The position numbers and the translations under genes are program-made. A DNA stretch of 64,000 nt from Pleurocapsa minor GSE-CHR-MK 17-07R (GTDB taxonomy: Bacteria; Chloroflexota; Anaerolineae; Aggregatilineales; Phototrophicaceae): assembly GCA_019359125.1 (NCBI GenBank), contig JAHHHY010000015.1, positions 1 to 64,000 of the forward strand, in the 5' to 3' direction. Shown here piece by piece: positions 33,213-41,474 of this stretch (its first letter is position 1; the number at the start of each line of letters is the position of its first letter). Under the pieces are notes generated by a model. That model ran no database searches. It saw nothing but the letters and a program-made list of their open reading frames with translations, and was not told the DNA's origin.

Positions 33213-34208
33213 CTACAGCATTTTCAGGCGGCGGGCGACCTTGAGCTGCATTGGGAAGACGGGCAGCAGATCGGCAATCTCTTTATATTTGCCGCTGGCA
33301 ACTTCGGCCTGGTAGCGGCGCAGCACGCTGATGGCCGCGGGCAGGATGTCGATGCCGCGCGTCTTGCGCTCCAGCAGCGCATAGGCTTCCGCCTCGCGCT
33401 TGTTCATGTAGTCTTCCAGATACATGGCCACGGCTGCCACGCCAAAGACAGCATTGAACTGCGCTGCCCAGGTGGGGAACTGCGCCAGCAGCTGCTCGTT
33501 TAGCGGCAGCGCCGTTTTGCTCACATTGACCAGTGTGTCGGCATGGCGGGCAAGATAGGGCGACATCAGCAGCTCGCTGTAGCCCAGGATGGCGGCGCGG
33601 ATCAGATGGGCGGGATCATCTTTGTATTCCCACGGCGGGCTTTCGCCCCAGGCCACGCGCGGCGGCGCGATCACGACCAGCTGGCCGCCCACGCGCACAT
33701 TGACCTCGCGGTCCGTCGGGAAGCACAGGTTCGGCAGGAAGACCAGCGTCTCGGAAATCTCGCCCAGAAACGGGCGCATGAAGTCGCGGATGCGCGCATG
33801 GCCCAGCACCTGCTGAATCGCGCTCAGGCCGATGTCCCACGCGGGCTCATCCTGCCACAGCGAGACCAGATCGGTGGCAAACAGAAAGTCACGCAGATGC
33901 GGCAGGAAAGCAGGGGGCAGCCACGCCGGGCTGGACTCGACCGTGAAGGTCTCCGCGTCAAAGCTGAGCGCCAGCCCGAACAGCGATTCCAGCGGCACGC
34001 CATCATCCAGCAGATGCTGCGCGATCACGACGGCGGGATGCGCCGCGAACGGGGCCACATGCTTGCGCGTGATGCGGGCATGCATGTGCGTGCCATGCGG
34101 ATGCCGTTCCCATTCGCGCTGCGGGAAGTCGGTGGCGGCCAGCAGCGCGGCCATCAGGCGCACGCGGTCGTCAATTTTTACAAGGATGTCGCCAGTTTGT
34201 ACGGTCAT
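33213..34208 (-). CDS. Conserved hypothetical protein, 331 aa
   Basis: Family not recognised. The soluble 331-residue product has a histidine-rich patch near its N-terminus (ERHPHGTHMHARITRKHV) and no signal peptide or membrane helix. A later segment reads PNLCFPTDREVNVRVGGQLVVIAPPR, and the C-terminus is helical. The start is uncertain: ATG 34208 (MTVQTGDILVKIDDRVRL) begins a well-structured chain, but the frame is open to an ATG at 34298. I prefer 34208 because the residues before it are low-complexity. It may be co-transcribed with the next leftward gene. Confidence 0.6.
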   Translation of the reverse strand: MTVQTGDILVKIDDRVRLMAALLAATDFPQREWERHPHGTHMHARITRKHVAPFAAHPAVVIAQHLLDDGVPLESLFGLALSFDAETFTVESSPAWLPPAFLPHLRDFLFATDLVSLWQDEPAWDIGLSAIQQVLGHARIRDFMRPFLGEISETLVFLPNLCFPTDREVNVRVGGQLVVIAPPRVAWGESPPWEYKDDPAHLIRAAILGYSELLMSPYLARHADTLVNVSKTALPLNEQLLAQFPTWAAQFNAVFGVAAVAMYLEDYMNKREAEAYALLERKTRGIDILPAAISVLRRYQAEVASGKYKEIADLLPVFPMQLKVARRLKML

Positions 34209-34309
34209 TCCGGATTGTGGTTTCAGATACGGCACAGGTCGATACTCACCCACGATTGTAACCGAAATTGGGCGTGTTGAGGGTTGATGTCTGCGCATGA
34301 CTTTACGCG

Positions 34310-35836
34310 TCAGGCTTCGGCGTCCTGCGCGCCTTCCAGATAGCCCGCGATCCACTTCAGCGCATCAACGGCGCTGTGTGGCGCCAGGTCGCCTGTGGCA
34401 AGCTGATGATCGACATCGTCAGACCGGCGGATGAGCGAGGTCTTGGTGCGTTCGTCGGCCATATCGGTGATCAGGCTGGCCAGCGCCTTGAGCTGGTTGG
34501 CCAGCAGGCGCACGTATTCGGGCGGCACTTCGGCAAAATTGCGGCCCAGCTCGTCGCGCAGCGCGGCGGCATCAAAGGTGACGGTGCGCCTGGCCGGCGG
34601 GTCATAGGCCTCGCTGAGCGTTTGCAGCATCTCCTGCGTCATGCTGACGGCATCGACAAATTCGCGCATGGTGCGCTTGCCAAACATGCGCCGCACGCTG
34701 AGGATGCTGCGGCTGATCGTGCGCAGGGCGGCCAGGTCGCGGTGCGGCTCCATCAGCTTTTGCAGGCGGCCCAGCTGGGCCGACGTATGCGTGCTGGCAA
34801 AGCCGCGCCACCACGTTTCGATGGCCTGGCTGGTCTGCTGGCTCCAGCCCGTGTGTGAGACAAGCTGTTCCAGCAGATCGACCAGCGTTTCGTCATCGCG
34901 CGAGGTTTCAATCTGCATCTGGATGCGCCGGGCAGCCCCGCGCGCGCACAGCTCATCGTGGAAAGCGGTGGCGGTCTCCAGCAGCTTCCACGGCACCACC
35001 CCGTTGACATGCAGCGCGGGATTCTGGATCAGCCGCGACACCTGCGAGGTGATCGGCATGGCGTCATTTTCCCATGCCAGCGCCTCCAGCACGCGCAGAT
35101 ACACATCCAGCGAGAGCTGCGCGGTCATGAAGCCAGCGGTGGTCAGCTGCGCGGTCAGGCTGATGAGGTCAAGCGGTGTCCGTCCGCTGCGCACGAAGGC
35201 GCCGGCCAGCACATCGGCGGCCGTCTCCAGCGTGAGCGAACTGGCCACAAACCCCACAGCCAGCTCATCGCGCCGTTCTTTCAGCATCAGGCCCAGCAGC
35301 GGCACCGCCTGGTCGGGCGACAGGCAGGCGGTAATCTCTTCATTGGCGAGCATTTTCTGGGCGGCAGCGGGGTCGCGCTTGATGGCCAGCATCAGCACGC
35401 CCTGGGCCAGCTTTGGCTCCTGGCAGGCGCGTGTGCCCGCGTGGGTGATGCCTGCATGCAGCACCTCCGACAGGCCATACTGCACCGGCTCACGGGCGAC
35501 CAGTTGCAGCCACTCCAGCAGGGTATCCGCATCGCCCTCCTGGATGGCCACCTGTAAGGCGGCATGGGCGGCCTCGCGCAGGCGGCGCAGCCACTCGCCG
35601 GACGCGGGATCTTCGGCGTCGGCGGCCAGGCGTGCGCGCACGAAGGCATACAAGGCGTCGGGATGCGCCGCCAGCGCGTCATCCAGCACGGGCAGCAGCG
35701 CAGCAGCGGCGTCTGCGTCCGCATCGATCATGCGGGCCAGCAGCACCGCTTCGGCCGCGTCGCGCTCATCCAGCGCCCGATGCAGCCTGTCCAGCGGCGA
35801 CGGCTGGTCGCCGGGTATGGGGTCAAATAACGTCAT
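34310..35836 (-). CDS. Large helical-repeat protein, unknown function
   Basis: A 508-residue soluble protein with no recognised domain. It is Ala/Leu-rich and predicted helical throughout, in a pattern of paired helices (LARMIDADADAAAALLPVL, ALYAFVRARLAADAED, LMLAIKRDPAAAQKML) typical of HEAT- or TPR-like solenoids, hence probably a scaffold. The C-terminal third includes RRMFGKRTMREFVDAVSMTQ. ATG 35836 opens the chain; codons before it run into a non-coding spacer. It stands between recO and the histidine-rich hypothetical gene, all leftward. Confidence 0.65.
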   Translation of the reverse strand: MTLFDPIPGDQPSPLDRLHRALDERDAAEAVLLARMIDADADAAAALLPVLDDALAAHPDALYAFVRARLAADAEDPASGEWLRRLREAAHAALQVAIQEGDADTLLEWLQLVAREPVQYGLSEVLHAGITHAGTRACQEPKLAQGVLMLAIKRDPAAAQKMLANEEITACLSPDQAVPLLGLMLKERRDELAVGFVASSLTLETAADVLAGAFVRSGRTPLDLISLTAQLTTAGFMTAQLSLDVYLRVLEALAWENDAMPITSQVSRLIQNPALHVNGVVPWKLLETATAFHDELCARGAARRIQMQIETSRDDETLVDLLEQLVSHTGWSQQTSQAIETWWRGFASTHTSAQLGRLQKLMEPHRDLAALRTISRSILSVRRMFGKRTMREFVDAVSMTQEMLQTLSEAYDPPARRTVTFDAAALRDELGRNFAEVPPEYVRLLANQLKALASLITDMADERTKTSLIRRSDDVDHQLATGDLAPHSAVDALKWIAGYLEGAQDAEA

Positions 35837-35930
35837 AGGGAGGATTCTGCTACACGCAGCACAGGCGCTCCAGAGTACAGGATGGGCGGATTGTAGCACA
35901 GGAAGCGGCGGGTTGGGGCAACCAGCGCGC

Positions 35931-36707
35931 TCAGCCGGGGGCGCTTTCGCGGCGGATGCGGCGCAGAAACTCCGCGCTGAGCGGGCGCTTTTCCAGGATG
36001 TGGGCGATGAACGATGACAGGATGCGCTCGCTGTCGTCCAGCGGACCCTGCGGAATGTTTGCGGCCTCGACCTGTTCATAGCGGCTGCGCTGCATCAGGC
36101 GTAACGTCTTGAGCGTGAGCATCGGCAGCGAGAGCGTATTCAGCACGCGCGGGGCATGCTGCGGGCAGACCACGCCGCCTTCACCCGGGCTGAAGACCTG
36201 GTCCTGCGGCTCGATGGGCTCACCGCCGACCACACATTCACTCAGCTCTGGCCCAAAGCCCGCCCACAGCAGCAGCTGCACCTCGAAATAACGCACCGAG
36301 AGGCGGGGGTCGTCGACGTCGTTGATGCGAATCAGCGTGGCCTCGGTCAGCCGATAGAGCGTGCGCGTGTCTTCAAAGCCAGCATTGACGAATTTGTCCA
36401 CCAGCTCGGCGCAGTAGCCGGCATACGCGCCGCGCACCAGGTCTTCGCGCAGGCGATCAAGCGGCAGGGTCATTTCGGCTTGTGCTGCCACGCCCAGCTC
36501 GCGCCCGGTGTGAATGAGCATATCGGCGCGTGTCAGCAGCTCAACATGGCCCATCTTGTGGCTGGTCAGCTTGCGTGCGCCTTTGGCGATGACATCCTGC
36601 TTGCCGTGCTCCGGCGTGAGGATCGTCAGCAGACGGTCGGCCTCGCCAAAGTCACGGCGTTTCAGAATGATCGCGGTGGTGCGGTAGGAACGGTCAGGGC
36701 GTGGCAT
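35931..36707 (-). CDS. recO: DNA repair protein RecO
   Basis: RecO loads RecA on single-stranded DNA with RecR in the RecF pathway. The 258-residue chain has the N-terminal OB fold (TTAIILKRRDFGEADRLLTIL, then GKQDVIAKGARK), the helical middle and a C-terminal domain. The zinc site is degenerate: only CVVGG and VVCPQH remain where the family usually has two CxxC pairs, a change known in many RecO proteins. Its ATG overlaps the stop of cdd by one base, so the two are translationally coupled. The same recO-cdd neighbourhood occurs in other bacteria. Confidence 0.93.
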   Translation of the reverse strand: MPRPDRSYRTTAIILKRRDFGEADRLLTILTPEHGKQDVIAKGARKLTSHKMGHVELLTRADMLIHTGRELGVAAQAEMTLPLDRLREDLVRGAYAGYCAELVDKFVNAGFEDTRTLYRLTEATLIRINDVDDPRLSVRYFEVQLLLWAGFGPELSECVVGGEPIEPQDQVFSPGEGGVVCPQHAPRVLNTLSLPMLTLKTLRLMQRSRYEQVEAANIPQGPLDDSERILSSFIAHILEKRPLSAEFLRRIRRESAPG

Positions 36708-37153
36708 CAGGCGGGTGGCGGGGCTTCCAGGCTGTCACGGTTGAAGCCCAGCGGCAGCAGGTCCGCCAGACGCATGCGATGCTGCACCGTCCCCTGCATG
36801 TCGACCATGATGACATCCAGGTGCGGAGCAAACTCATACATCATCTGGCGGCACACGCCGCACGGCGAGCCGCCATTAGAGGTGGCGACGACGATCTGCG
36901 TGAATTCGCGCGCGCCCTCGCTGATGGCCTTAACCAGCGCCGAGCGCTCGGCGCAGATGCCCGCCGGATACGACGCATTCTCGACATTGCAGCCGGTGAA
37001 TACGCGCCCATCCGTGGCGACCAGCGCTGCCCCCACCGGATAGTGTGAATAAGGGATGTAGGCGTGCTGCGCGACCGCAATCGCCGCCTGAATCAGCGCG
37101 CCCAGATCCTCGTCAAAGCCCGCTGTTGAACCAGACGATTTCGACATCTTCAT
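36707..37153 (-). CDS. cdd: Cytidine deaminase
   Basis: Cdd deaminates cytidine and deoxycytidine to uridine for pyrimidine salvage. The 148-residue protein is of the small tetrameric type with all active-site residues: N57 and E59 in CNVENASYPAG, zinc ligand C67 and catalytic E69 in ICAERSAL, and zinc ligands C98 and C101 in SPCGVCRQ. Its 5-prime end overlaps the tail-tube-like gene by 41 bases, and its stop codon shares one base with the recO start. The three are one leftward unit. Confidence 0.95.
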   Translation of the reverse strand: MKMSKSSGSTAGFDEDLGALIQAAIAVAQHAYIPYSHYPVGAALVATDGRVFTGCNVENASYPAGICAERSALVKAISEGAREFTQIVVATSNGGSPCGVCRQMMYEFAPHLDVIMVDMQGTVQHRMRLADLLPLGFNRDSLEAPPPA

Positions 37154-37559
37154 ATTGGATCACCAGCGTTTCCTGCACCAGCTCGCCAGAGCCGGAGTCA
37201 AAGTCGGAATAAGAAAGTTCAGAGATGTAGGCGCCTTTCAGCGACCAGCGGCGCACTTCCACGCCGTCGTCCAGCGCGCTGATGTCCAGCGTGCGAATCG
37301 GGCGGACGATGTCGTCTTTGGCCGTGACCGTCTCCATCACCCACCGGTTGACGGGCATGGCCGGATCGCGCTGCACCATTTTGGTGATGCGCACGGCATC
37401 ACGCAGCAGGCGGGTGGCCGCTGGCTTCATTTCCATTTTGAAGGGCGCCAGGCCGCTCAGCTTGAAGATGCCCGTGATGACTTCGCCATCGATGGACACG
37501 CTGAATTCGTTTGCGCTCAGGCTGTCAACAGACTGCACCAGGGCGAGCGAGTCGTTCAT
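37113..37559 (-). CDS. Phage tail-tube-like (T4 gp19 fold) protein
   Basis: The 148-residue product resembles T4 gp19-type tail-tube proteins, which form hexameric rings. The landmarks are an N-terminal strand NEFSVSIDGEVITGIFKLSG, the turn ITKMVQRDPAMPVNRWVMET, the strand RRWSLKGAYISELSYSDFD and the closing ETLVIQYEDVEIVW. No sheath, baseplate, spike or terminase gene is near; the neighbours are cdd and recO. So it is either a stray from a contractile system or a domesticated ring protein. GGGAG lies nine bases before the ATG. Without a profile search the assignment is moderate. Confidence 0.6.
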   Translation of the reverse strand: MNDSLALVQSVDSLSANEFSVSIDGEVITGIFKLSGLAPFKMEMKPAATRLLRDAVRITKMVQRDPAMPVNRWVMETVTAKDDIVRPIRTLDISALDDGVEVRRWSLKGAYISELSYSDFDSGSGELVQETLVIQYEDVEIVWFNSGL

Positions 37560-37585
37560 GCGTAACGTCTCCCGTAAATCAGACG

Positions 37586-37619
37586 AAAAAGGGTGAAGCG
37601 ATTGTGCATCCCTTCACCC
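37586..37619 (-). terminator. Leftward rho-independent terminator
   Basis: Read leftward, GGGTGAAG and CTTCACCC pair around a 13-base loop and are followed by TTTTTCG. It ends the LysM/glycoside-hydrolase gene whose stop is at 37696. Confidence 0.82.
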
Positions 37620-37695
37620 CGTATAGTGTACCGCAGAAGCGGGCTTGTCACCGCACCCGGATTTTGATTGTCCGGGCGCGGCCTGTGACGAACAT

Positions 37696-39339
37696 CTAGT
37701 TGCCCATCACCCCGCCCAGCGTGTTACAGGCGATGCAGGTGTTGCCGCCGCGCACGATGGCGAAGCCGGCCTGCGGGTCGTCGTCATAGCGGGTGGCGTC
37801 GATGTTGAACACGATCAGCATGCGCACGCGGCCGGTATTGCGCGAGAGCACAGCGGCCTGCGCCAGCCATTCGGCCTGTTCCTGCAGGCTGGTGGTGGCA
37901 GCCCAGCCGAACGCGGGCGGCAGCGGGCCCAGGCCTTCAGCGGTCAGGTAGCCCAGCTCGGTGAAGCACAGCTGCTTGTTCGGGAACACGCTGGCATACA
38001 GGTTCACCATGGTGGGGAAGTAGCGCGTGTAGTGGTTCGGATTCCCGCGCGGGTCGCCACTGCTGGCCGTCGGCGGCACGACACCTTCGTTGTAGTGGAT
38101 GCCGATGCAGTCGGCGTAGTTGCCTGCGCCAGCCGCCGCCATGCCACGGATGAAGGCATCATCGTCGCAGCCGTTGCCGGTGCAGCCGCCGCCGAAGAAG
38201 CCGGTCGGTGCAGGGGCGCCGCTGACCACCAGCACGGCTGAGTTGCGGCTCTTGATGCTGTTGAACGAGGCTTGCAGCATCTGCGTGTAGGTGGTGGGGC
38301 TGATCAGCCCACGCGGCCATTCACGGTCGATGTTCTGTTCGTTCCACACTTCGATGGCGTCCGGGCCGAGGGCAGCCACGCCGCCCAGGAAGTTGGCGAA
38401 GTCAGCGATGTAGCCGCCGGTATTGGCCGCCAGCTGGCTGGGATTGCCGATGACGCTGAGCAGCACGCGGAAGCCATTGGCGCGCGCGCCGTCGATGGCA
38501 CCCTGCGCGACGCTGGGGCTGTCGCCCTGGTTGTGGCGCACCTGCAGCTTGACCCAGGTCATGCCGGCCTGGCGCATCTGCGGCGCGAGGCCGAAGTTGC
38601 CGGTCACGATCTGGCCGCCCAGCTCGAAGCTGACGCCGCCCGGCGGCGGATTGGTGGGCGGGCGGGTGGTGGCGGTGGCGCCTGGCACGGGTGTCGGCAC
38701 AGGGCCGCTGCCGCTGGGGATTGTCAGCAGCTGGCCAACATAAATCAGGTTCGGGTTGCTGATGCCGTTGGCAGCCGCAATCGCGCTGGTGGTGGTGCCA
38801 AAGCGCGCAGCGATACGCGCCAGCGTGTCACCCGGCGCCACGCGATACGTCGTCGTGCCTCCCGGAGGCGCGGTGGGCGGTACGCCGGTTGGCGGGACAG
38901 CCGTGGGTGGCGGCGCGCCGGTGCCACCGGGGATGATCAGCTGCTGGCCGGGATAAATCAGATTGGGATTGGCGATGCTGTTGCGCGTGATGATCGCCGT
39001 GGTCGTCACATTGAAGCGGCGCGCAATCGCCGACAGGAAGTCACCGCGCTGCACGACATAGGTCGTCTCGCCGGTGGGCGGCGCGGTCGGGCCGGGCGTG
39101 GCTGGCGGTGGTGTGCCGCCGGTGGGGATGGTCAGCACCTGGCCGACATAAATGAAGTTCGGGTTGGCGATGCCATTGGCGGTCGCCAGCGCCTGAATCG
39201 AGGTGTTAAAGCGTACTGCGATGCGGAACAGCGTGTCGCCATACTGCACCACATACTGCTGCTGCTGCGCACTGACGGATGCCAGCGGCACAATGGCTAA
39301 CAGCAGCACTGCAAAGAATATGATGAAAAATTTACGCAT
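37696..39339 (-). CDS. Secreted triple-LysM protein with clan-A glycoside-hydrolase-like domain
   Basis: A 547-residue exported protein. After the signal peptide (to about SVSAQ) come three LysM modules (about 28-72, 90-137, 160-207; YVVQYGDTLFRIAVRF, YVVQRGDFLSAIARRF, YRVAPGDTLARIAARF) joined by Pro/Thr linkers. They bind peptidoglycan or chitin-like glycans. The C-terminal half is a TIM-barrel-like hydrolase with the acid/base candidate in EVWNEQN (near residue 334) and the nucleophile candidate in CFTELGYL (near 462), the clan GH-A arrangement. Cysteine pairs stabilise it outside the cell. The substrate is probably a cell-wall or external polysaccharide. Confidence 0.87.
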   Translation of the reverse strand: MRKFFIIFFAVLLLAIVPLASVSAQQQQYVVQYGDTLFRIAVRFNTSIQALATANGIANPNFIYVGQVLTIPTGGTPPPATPGPTAPPTGETTYVVQRGDFLSAIARRFNVTTTAIITRNSIANPNLIYPGQQLIIPGGTGAPPPTAVPPTGVPPTAPPGGTTTYRVAPGDTLARIAARFGTTTSAIAAANGISNPNLIYVGQLLTIPSGSGPVPTPVPGATATTRPPTNPPPGGVSFELGGQIVTGNFGLAPQMRQAGMTWVKLQVRHNQGDSPSVAQGAIDGARANGFRVLLSVIGNPSQLAANTGGYIADFANFLGGVAALGPDAIEVWNEQNIDREWPRGLISPTTYTQMLQASFNSIKSRNSAVLVVSGAPAPTGFFGGGCTGNGCDDDAFIRGMAAAGAGNYADCIGIHYNEGVVPPTASSGDPRGNPNHYTRYFPTMVNLYASVFPNKQLCFTELGYLTAEGLGPLPPAFGWAATTSLQEQAEWLAQAAVLSRNTGRVRMLIVFNIDATRYDDDPQAGFAIVRGGNTCIACNTLGGVMGN

Positions 39340-39385
39340 AACCTGAACTCCTTCGCGACGAGAAACCTGTGGCTACCGCCTAGCT

Positions 39386-39943
39386 TTATACGGGCACGAG
39401 CAGCACCTGCCCCGGATAAATAGTATTTGGATGTGTCAGCCCGTTTTGGGCGATGATGGCCTGTGTGGTGCTGCCATACATACGCGCAATCTGCGACACA
39501 TACTGGCCGGGCTGCACGACATGCGTGTAAATAACCGGCTCACGCGGAATATACAACACCTGGCCCGGATAAATCAGGTTCGCATTCGGCAGGTTATTGG
39601 CGATCACCAGCGCCTGCACGCTGCTGCCTACGCGCGCCGCGATTTGTGACAGGCGGTCGCCGGGCTGCACCACGTAAATCGTCTGGCTGCCCGGTGGCGG
39701 CGGCTGCGGTGCTGGCGACAGCGGAATAATCAGCACGCGGCCCGCATAAATCAGGTTAGGGTTCACAATACTGTTCGCCTGCACAATCGCCTGCACTGGC
39801 ACGTTGTACAGCCGGGCGATGCTGTTCAGCGTTTGCCCGCGCGTCACCGTGTGATAGACCTGGCTGCCCGTCTGGGCTGATACACCAGCCGCAGCAAAAA
39901 ACAGCGCAAACAAGACGACAATCGTACACAGGCGACGTTTCAT
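39386..39943 (-). CDS. Secreted triple-LysM protein
   Basis: A 185-residue exported protein of a signal peptide (MKRRLCTIVVLFALFFAAAG, cleavage near VSAQT) and three LysM modules with short Pro linkers (YHTVTRGQTLNSIARLY, YVVQPGDRLSQIAARV, THVVQPGQYVSQIARMY), and nothing else. It is likely a wall-binding partner of the LysM hydrolase encoded immediately downstream, 46 bases away. ATG 39943 begins the signal peptide; the longer frame has no better ribosome site. Confidence 0.87.
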   Translation of the reverse strand: MKRRLCTIVVLFALFFAAAGVSAQTGSQVYHTVTRGQTLNSIARLYNVPVQAIVQANSIVNPNLIYAGRVLIIPLSPAPQPPPPGSQTIYVVQPGDRLSQIAARVGSSVQALVIANNLPNANLIYPGQVLYIPREPVIYTHVVQPGQYVSQIARMYGSTTQAIIAQNGLTHPNTIYPGQVLLVPV

Positions 39944-40104
39944 GATGAGCCCCGTCAGCACCCGTTCGTATGACTTTTAGCTTATGTTTCTAAACTGAAA
40001 CTATAACACAGGCTTGCATAAAACATTGCAGGATGTCGGAATTTCCGAGGCTTAACAGTGAACAAAATTCTAACCAAGGGGAGAATGCGCCGGTTTGCGC
40101 GGCC

Positions 40105-40113
40105 TGTTATACT
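40105..40113 (+). promoter_or_regulatory. Extended -10 promoter, possibly leaderless
   Basis: TGT-TATACT ends at 40113, only seven bases before the ATG of the glycosyltransferase at 40121. Initiation seven bases after the box would start the RNA at or next to the start codon, a leaderless message. Confidence 0.45.
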
Positions 40114-40120
40114 TATCTTT

Positions 40121-41392
40121 ATGAAAACTTCCACTGTGCTTGTCAACTTTGCCGCGCTGGATCCGCCCCGTAATGGCGGCACCAGCCGAATCGGGTTGCA
40201 TGTATCTCGGCTGCTGCAAACGCTGCGCGATGTGCGCGTGGTCTTTGCTGTGAACCTGGCCTTCGTGCCGCAGTTTGAGGAATGGCTGGGCGCCAGTGCC
40301 TGCATTGTCCCGATCAACACGGGCGGCTACTACGGGCAAAGGCAGGCCGCCCGCATCACCCGTGCGCTGAAGCCAGACTTCATCATCAGCCCGCTGTTTG
40401 GTGCCGAGCCGTTCCAGCAGATCACCGAGCCTGTGCATATCGTCGGTATGCCGGACACGCTGGCGCTTGAACACCCGGAGCTGTTCAGCGAGCACGATGT
40501 CGCTTATCGGCGCAAGCTGTATGAGCAACTGAAAACGGCCGACCGCGTGGTTACCATCTCGCAGTTTGCCGCCGATCAGCTCGTCAAGAATGCGGGCCTG
40601 CTGCGCGAACGCGTGGATGTCGTGCTGCTGGGTGGCGACCCCGCCCCGCCGGATGCATCGGTTACGCCGCCTGTCAGCGGAAAATACTGGTTCTATCCGG
40701 CCAATGCCTGGCCGCACAAACGGCATGATCTGCTGCTGCGCGCGTTTGCCATCGCCCGCCAGAAGGACCCGATGCTCACGCTGGCGTTGACGGGCGACGG
40801 TGACTCGTTCCAGGCGGCTTATGGGGCTAAGCTGGCCGAGCTTGGCCTGGATGATTCATGCGTGCGCCATCTGGGATACGTCAGCAATGCGGCGCTGATG
40901 GCGCTCTATCATCATGCCGAGGCGCTGGTGTTTGTCAGTTCCTACGAGGGGTTTGGCATGCCCCTGCTGGAGGCCATGGTTGCAGGCTGCCCGGTCGTGT
41001 GCGCGCCGCTGACGGCTATCCCCGAAGTCGCGGGTGACGCAGCGCTGTATGTGCGCGACGACACGCCTGAAGGATGGGCACGCGCCGTGCAGGATGAGCT
41101 GCCCGGCCAGCGCGACCGGCTGATCGCGGCGGGATATGCGCGGGCACCCCTGTTCACGTGGGACAAGATGCGTGAAGGCTGGCGCGAGGCGCTGGCACAG
41201 GCAGGCCTGCCGACACAGACAGGCGAGCCGCCGAAATTCAGGTCGCTGTTTGACCTGAATCGCCGGATGACGCTGCCGGGTGGTCGCCCGATTCCCCAGG
41301 ATACCAGGCTTCAGAGAGCGTTTTCGCGGTCGTATCAATGGGCCGTGCAAGGCATCGCACTGGTGCAGGCCAAACGATACATCAGCCGCTGA
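40121..41392 (+). CDS. GT4-family glycosyltransferase
   Basis: A 423-residue glycosyltransferase with a GT-B fold. The N-terminal loop DPPRNGGTSRIGLHVSRLL is typical of mannosyl- and rhamnosyl-transferases of GT4. The C-terminal half shows YWFYPANAWPHKRHDLLLRA, the EX7E donor site SSYEGFGMPLLEAMVAG and GCPVVCAPLTAIPEVAGDAA. The ATG at 40121 lies just behind an extended -10 box, so the transcript may be leaderless; the earlier TTG or GTG codons cover that promoter. It stands alone between the LysM genes and iolC. Confidence 0.86.
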   Translation: MKTSTVLVNFAALDPPRNGGTSRIGLHVSRLLQTLRDVRVVFAVNLAFVPQFEEWLGASACIVPINTGGYYGQRQAARITRALKPDFIISPLFGAEPFQQITEPVHIVGMPDTLALEHPELFSEHDVAYRRKLYEQLKTADRVVTISQFAADQLVKNAGLLRERVDVVLLGGDPAPPDASVTPPVSGKYWFYPANAWPHKRHDLLLRAFAIARQKDPMLTLALTGDGDSFQAAYGAKLAELGLDDSCVRHLGYVSNAALMALYHHAEALVFVSSYEGFGMPLLEAMVAGCPVVCAPLTAIPEVAGDAALYVRDDTPEGWARAVQDELPGQRDRLIAAGYARAPLFTWDKMREGWREALAQAGLPTQTGEPPKFRSLFDLNRRMTLPGGRPIPQDTRLQRAFSRSYQWAVQGIALVQAKRYISR

Positions 41393-41403
41393 ACCATCTC
41401 TTT

Positions 41404-41419
41404 ATGCAATCGATTGCAT
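41404..41419. promoter_or_regulatory. LacI-type operator, iolC copy
   Basis: ATGCAATCGATTGCAT, identical to the site at 28047 before mmsA. It sits between a weak -35 (TTTATG, 41401) and a TAAACT -10 (41424-41429), covering the promoter core of iolC. Confidence 0.78.
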
Positions 41420-41474
41420 GGGGTAAACTCTGGAAAGATTTGCGGATCCTGCCGGGCCGGAGGGAATTATTGCC

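Noticed and set aside
35931-37559. Prophage remnant around the tail-tube-like gene
   Set aside because: The neighbours are recO and cdd with overlapping frames and normal composition. No integrase, attachment repeat or other phage gene is present.
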